The notes under the pieces were generated by a model, which was given only the letters and a program-made list of their open reading frames with translations, was not told where the DNA came from and ran no database searches. Positions 60,663 to 64,000 of a stretch of 64,000 bases of DNA are shown piece after piece. The DNA comes from Alphaproteobacteria bacterium (GTDB taxonomy: Bacteria > Pseudomonadota > Alphaproteobacteria > Thalassobaculales > Thalassobaculaceae), in NCBI GenBank assembly GCA_022822665.1, contig JAJEAR010000024.1:43838-107837 (forward strand). Reading direction: 5' to 3'. The translations under genes and the position numbers were made by a program. Numbering within the stretch: the stretch's first letter is position 1; the number at the start of each line of letters is the position of its first letter.

Positions 60663-61886
60663 TCAACCGGATCGACAGCCACGCATGCGCCGACGCGCGA
60701 GCAGGAGTGCCACGACACCGATGGCGAGCAGTCCGACCATCGCACCGACGCCGGCCTCCCACCTCTGCACCAGGAAGCCCGGGAACAACAGGTCGGGGAA
60801 CCGCAGCACCGGCAGGGTGAGGATGAATGTCCAGGCCGGTGCCGGTCCGGGCGGGGCCTGGAACGCCGCGAGCTGACCAAGTCCGTGCACGACGCAGACC
60901 CATGCAACCCAGATCGCCGGCCTGACCCGCTCGCCCGGCGTGAGGTCGACGACGATTCTCCACAGCACGATATCGCGCACCAAATACAGCTGGACTGCCA
61001 GCAGGAGCGGCGCGCTCGCATCCCCGTCCACCCCGGCGAAACGGATGGCGGCAACGAGGGCCGCCGCCGTTGAGAGGATTACTGCCGCGCCAGGCGGCGA
61101 GAGGGCCGCCAGGTGGAACCCGGCCCGTCGGGGAGCGCCGCAGAAACACGGAACGAGATAGGTGAGCGCGATCGTGACCAGCCACGCGGAGGCAGGGTTC
61201 CCGTAGACCCAGCCCAGCACCCAGCCACCGGTCATGATACTGGCGGTAAACACTGGCCACCCCGGCAGCAACCGCCATGCCCCGGGTGCGAGGGCCGATG
61301 CCACCAGCAGGAGCAGACCGGCGCCGAACAGCCCGGTACGCAGCTCGCTCGAGAGCAGATCGCCGAGTGACGGCAACCCCGCCGGCCGGACCTGTTCAAC
61401 TGCCAGTGAGACGTGCACGCCGGCAAGCAGAACCAGGGCCGCCGTACCGACTATCCTGGCCGGAGCGGTGTTGTCGCGCCAGTTGCGCCAGGTGCCGATT
61501 GCGACCGGCAGCGCAATTGTCCATGTACCGGCGACCAGCAGCAGCGAGGGGTCCCGGCCAAGTGCCAGCATGGCAGCGGCCCCGATCCCGGTGATGAGCA
61601 CCGGAAAGGCAATGGATGCCAGCAACCTGGCAAGATGCGGTTCAGATCCGGACCGGACCGGCGCCATCCCGGCGATCACCGTCCACGACGCACCCACGAA
61701 CCACAGCACGACCAGCGGAGTCCACGGGTCATCCAGGGCAAGGCTACCGACGCCCGCCAGCACGGCGGTGACCGCCGCGAGGGTGAAGATGCGCAGGGCC
61801 GAGAGTTCTTCCTTCAGGATCTGCCCCACGCCCGATGACCGGGACCGCGCAGGCCGGATCGCCTCGGGATCAACAGTCCGGTTCAT
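60663..61886 (-). CDS. Multi-pass membrane protein, unknown family
   Basis: A 407-residue protein with about ten to twelve hydrophobic helices over nearly the whole chain, after a short polar N-terminus. It has no recognised transporter or enzyme motif; charged residues are few and the helices are alanine, leucine and valine-rich, with polar residues in YLVRDIVLWRIVVDL near residue 315. The layout suggests an integral inner-membrane protein. Start at 61886 is supported by GGGGAAGG just upstream. Alone on its strand, no operon partner. Function unknown. Confidence 0.65.
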   Translation of the reverse strand: MNRTVDPEAIRPARSRSSGVGQILKEELSALRIFTLAAVTAVLAGVGSLALDDPWTPLVVLWFVGASWTVIAGMAPVRSGSEPHLARLLASIAFPVLITGIGAAAMLALGRDPSLLLVAGTWTIALPVAIGTWRNWRDNTAPARIVGTAALVLLAGVHVSLAVEQVRPAGLPSLGDLLSSELRTGLFGAGLLLLVASALAPGAWRLLPGWPVFTASIMTGGWVLGWVYGNPASAWLVTIALTYLVPCFCGAPRRAGFHLAALSPPGAAVILSTAAALVAAIRFAGVDGDASAPLLLAVQLYLVRDIVLWRIVVDLTPGERVRPAIWVAWVCVVHGLGQLAAFQAPPGPAPAWTFILTLPVLRFPDLLFPGFLVQRWEAGVGAMVGLLAIGVVALLLARRRMRGCRSG

Positions 61887-62399
61887 TGCCTTCCCCGTTT
61901 CATCGAGCGGTTCCGCAAAATGTTCCCGCCGTGGAATCGGGACCATCCGTGCGGGAAGATGCGAACCCGGAGCGGCGTGCAGACGGGGAACCCGCGCACC
62001 ATGGCCGCCGGCAGGGCTGCAGCAGTGATGCTGAAATCTCATCAAATCCGTTCACATGTCTACAAACATGTGCGCCGGGTCGGGAGGCTGACGGAGTCAG
62101 CCGGGTAGCGTCCTCTCCATGCAGGGGCTGCGAAGGCAGGCTTGACATATATCCATGTTTTGTTCTGTTCTGCCAAGAAACGGCTTATCCTGCTGTTTTT
62201 ACAATGACTTAGACCAACGCCTTGCTTGTCGGTCTTCAACTCGCAAGCCGATTCAGGCAAACAACCGGCCCCGCATGTCCACCGAATCCGCCCGGATCGC
62301 GGGACCGTTTCCGATTCGACGCCGGCGACGGTAGCGCCGGACGGCGGACGCCGCTGCGCGATTTCACGCTTTCCGTCCGGGCGGACGGCCGCTACGCGT
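61887..62399. other. Intergenic region; AT-richer patch at about 62140-62215
   Basis: No gene seen. The patch includes TTGACA at 62142-62147, but no -10 element at a normal distance; it lies downstream of the decayed genes to the right when those are read leftward. The change in base composition may mark the edge of an integrated element. Confidence 0.45.
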
Positions 62400-63140
62400 C
62401 CCCCCACGGCTCCGGCACGGCGGCGGGACACGAGGTCGCGCCAGCCGCCGGCGGGGAGCGCCTTCGCCTTGGAGATCCAGCGCCGGACCTGGGCGCGCAT
62501 CCAGCTTTCGGAGCTCCAATCCTCGGCGACCCTTGCCTCGCCCCAGATGCGTTCGGCCATCCGGCGCTGCGACTTCTGCGCCCCGATCCCGTCGAGCACC
62601 GACACCAGAGCGCGATTCGCCCCTTCCTGGAGTGCCGCTTCCGAGGAGGGGCAGCCGGCCGGAGACCCGCCACAGGTCGGAGATCCGTCCAATCGGAACC
62701 TCAAGCGGCAGGCTGAGCCCGAGCTTGGCCATGATGCCGTCGCCAGGCCCGAACGCCCGCCCGGACGGGAACAGGATCTGCAGCGCATCGTCGCCGAGCT
62801 CCGCCTTCAGGACGAACCGGCCGTTGAGCAGACTGAGTCCCTCCAGCCGCGCCCCGGCCACGCGGAGCATCCCGAGCAGCGGCGTCGGGTCGGGCTCGAC
62901 GACCAGCACCGGCATGGCGGGCATGAAGGGAGTACGTCAGCATCGACGTGCGGGTCCTCCCAGGCGGCGAGCCCCCAGTGCGCGGCCGCGAGGTCCGCTT
63001 CGGTCTGGACCCTGAGCGGAAACGGCGCCGCCTCGAAGCGCACCGGGCCGACCCTTTCGGACCAGGCGGCGCGATAGCCGGGATCGCGCCGCATGCAGGC
63101 CCAGGCGCAGGCGCCCCACGCCGATTCCGCCGCCTACCCG
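62400..63140 (-). pseudogene. Decayed DUF6499/DUF2285-like gene, copy B
   Basis: Read leftward, a DUF6499-like start is clear in one frame (AWACMRRDPGYRAAWSERVG, then FPLRVQTEADLAAAHWGLAA). It breaks into a second frame carrying a DUF2285-like middle (RVAGARLEGLSLLNGRFVL and LPLEVPIGRISDLWRVSGRL) and a third with the C-terminal helix-turn-helix-like part (QRRMAERIWGEARVAEDW, GGWRDLVS). At least two frameshifts are needed to join them. Genes of this type are accessory genes of integrative conjugative elements. Ends are approximate. Confidence 0.5.
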
Positions 63141-63280
63141 TCCTGCCGGGGCGTAGGCCAACACCATCAGGCGGCCGGATGCGGTGCCGCCCAACGGCCG
63201 GGAGGCGGGCCAGTCCCCTACCGGGCCACGTCCAGCGGCGGCGCCTCGTGTCGCGCGACCGGCGCGTCCTCCGCGGCGGT

Positions 63281-63873
63281 CATGACGTTCCGGGTCCGGC
63301 GCCGCTCGCCCCATCGCCCGATGTTGCCCCCGCGCGCCGCACCAGCCGTCTCACCTTCGCCCGTATCCAGCCCTCGCGATGCCAGCCGGCCCCCCCACCC
63401 GCTGCGCGCCGTACAGATCTGTGGCGATCTCCCGCATGGACTTACCGGACCGGATCCGGCCAGCGCGACCGCCTTCATCGCCGCGTCCACCCCGATATGC
63501 CTGGCGATGATGACACCCTCCTGGAAACGACGTTCGATTGAGTTCGCGCCGTGCACCCTGCCCGGCGCCTGCCGCCACGCGTCGAGCCCGAGCCCGATGC
63601 CGTCTCGGGCGCGCCTTCGTTGCCGACGGCCTCCTTGCGCCTCGGCGAGGAGCGGGAAGCGTGCGTCGACTGCGCGGTCGGGGTTCTCGAACGAGAGCAG
63701 CGCAACGGCGCCGCCGCACGGTCCGCATCCGGTTCGGCCTGAATGCGCACCGAGAGCGGCGCGGCCTCGAACGCCGGCGCGCGCGCCTCGCGCCCGTACA
63801 CTTCGCGGTACCTCGCGTTCCGGCGCAGGAACTCCCACGCCACCGCGGCGCTCTCCGCTCCCATCGGACCCAT
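63281..63873 (-). pseudogene. Decayed DUF6499/DUF2285-like gene, copy A
   Basis: Starts at ATG 63873 with AVAWEFLRRNARYREVYG and LSVRIQAEPDAD, the DUF6499-like opening, then shifts frames to RFQEGVIIARHIGVDAAMKAVAL, then KSMREIATDLYGAQRV, then GWHREGWIRAKVRRLVRRAG. The last two pieces look like the DUF2285 C-terminal region. Three different frames are used, so the gene is dead. It has the same domain order as the neighbouring copy B and lies 9 bases after the autotransporter stop. Positions approximate. Confidence 0.5.
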
Positions 63874-63882
63874 GCGCGCCGC

Positions 63883-64000
63883 TCACCAGCGCGCGGTCAT
63901 CCGGAGCCCCAGGCGGTGCTCCGAGCCGCCGTCGTCGTTAGCGGGCTCGATGCGCGAGCCCTCGAAACGGACCTCGAACGCCTGCGCGCCCGCGTCCTGG
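63883..64000 (-). CDS. C-terminus of a probable autotransporter beta-barrel protein, partial
   Basis: Only the last 38 codons are in the window. They read QAFEVRFEGSRIEPAND then SEHRLGLRMTARW and stop. The alternating pattern and the terminal aromatic Trp are what is expected of the final beta-strand of an outer-membrane barrel; similar tails occur at the end of alphaproteobacterial autotransporter domains. The rest lies beyond the right edge. Assignment is tentative because so little is visible. Confidence 0.4.
   Translation of the reverse strand, partial: QDAGAQAFEVRFEGSRIEPANDDGGSEHRLGLRMTARW

Overview
The window reads as one contiguous piece of a high-GC alphaproteobacterial chromosome, most likely from a marine Rhodospirillales-like lineage. 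The gene order hom-glpX-recJ at 9.8-13.9 kb is typical of alphaproteobacteria. A class I PHA synthase, a DMSP lyase (dddP), a TAXI-type TRAP transporter and a HpsN-like dehydrogenase point to a marine heterotroph living on small organic compounds. No rRNA, prophage or CRISPR array is seen; two tRNA-Glu genes are present.

Left part (1-18.5 kb), mostly housekeeping: the end of a ketopantoate reductase; msrB with a DHA2 exporter and an HsaA/DszC-like flavoprotein; two tRNA-Glu isoacceptors around an LLM oxidoreductase; an orphan DUF6788 gene; an exported cyclase-family protein; a two-gene ABC system with a DUF3299 protein; recJ, glpX, hom; two lipoprotein genes; a methyltransferase; and phaC preceded by PhaR-like operators.

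Centre (18.5-34 kb), a long leftward catabolic array. Read in its direction it holds an amidohydrolase, GST, polysaccharide deacetylase, MmgE/PrpD, PaaK-like CoA ligase, SDR copy 2, then (after an interruption) SDR copy 1, an MttB-family methyltransferase, DddP and a ThDP enzyme. The interruption carries a broken MobF relaxase gene and a HigBA pair, and sits between two nearly identical SDR genes. A divergent Rieske-domain fusion protein closes the array. A gene-free stretch of about 1.5 kb follows.

35-44 kb: TAXI transporter (binding protein plus fused permease), a ParDE pair whose toxin gene has an in-frame stop, then a 2-hydroxyacid dehydrogenase, a HisD/HpsN-type dehydrogenase and an SDR, which together suggest uptake and oxidation of a C3 sulfonate such as DHPS. 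A VapBC pair follows.

44-55 kb: two divergent catabolic operons. The leftward one has two LLM oxidoreductases, a class IV aminotransferase, an enoyl-CoA hydratase, an MFS carrier and a DUF1028 protein. The rightward one has an SDR, an LLM enzyme, a class III aminotransferase and a GMC oxidoreductase. Substrates are unknown.

55-64 kb: VOC, CinA, a trans-sulfuration-type PLP enzyme, a HEAT-repeat protein, an FMN reductase, an exported hydrolase, an SMR exporter and an orphan membrane protein. The right end holds two decayed DUF6499/DUF2285-like genes of the kind carried by integrative elements, and the last codons of a probable autotransporter. No feature search could be run; all family names rest on reading motifs and on recall of family sequences.
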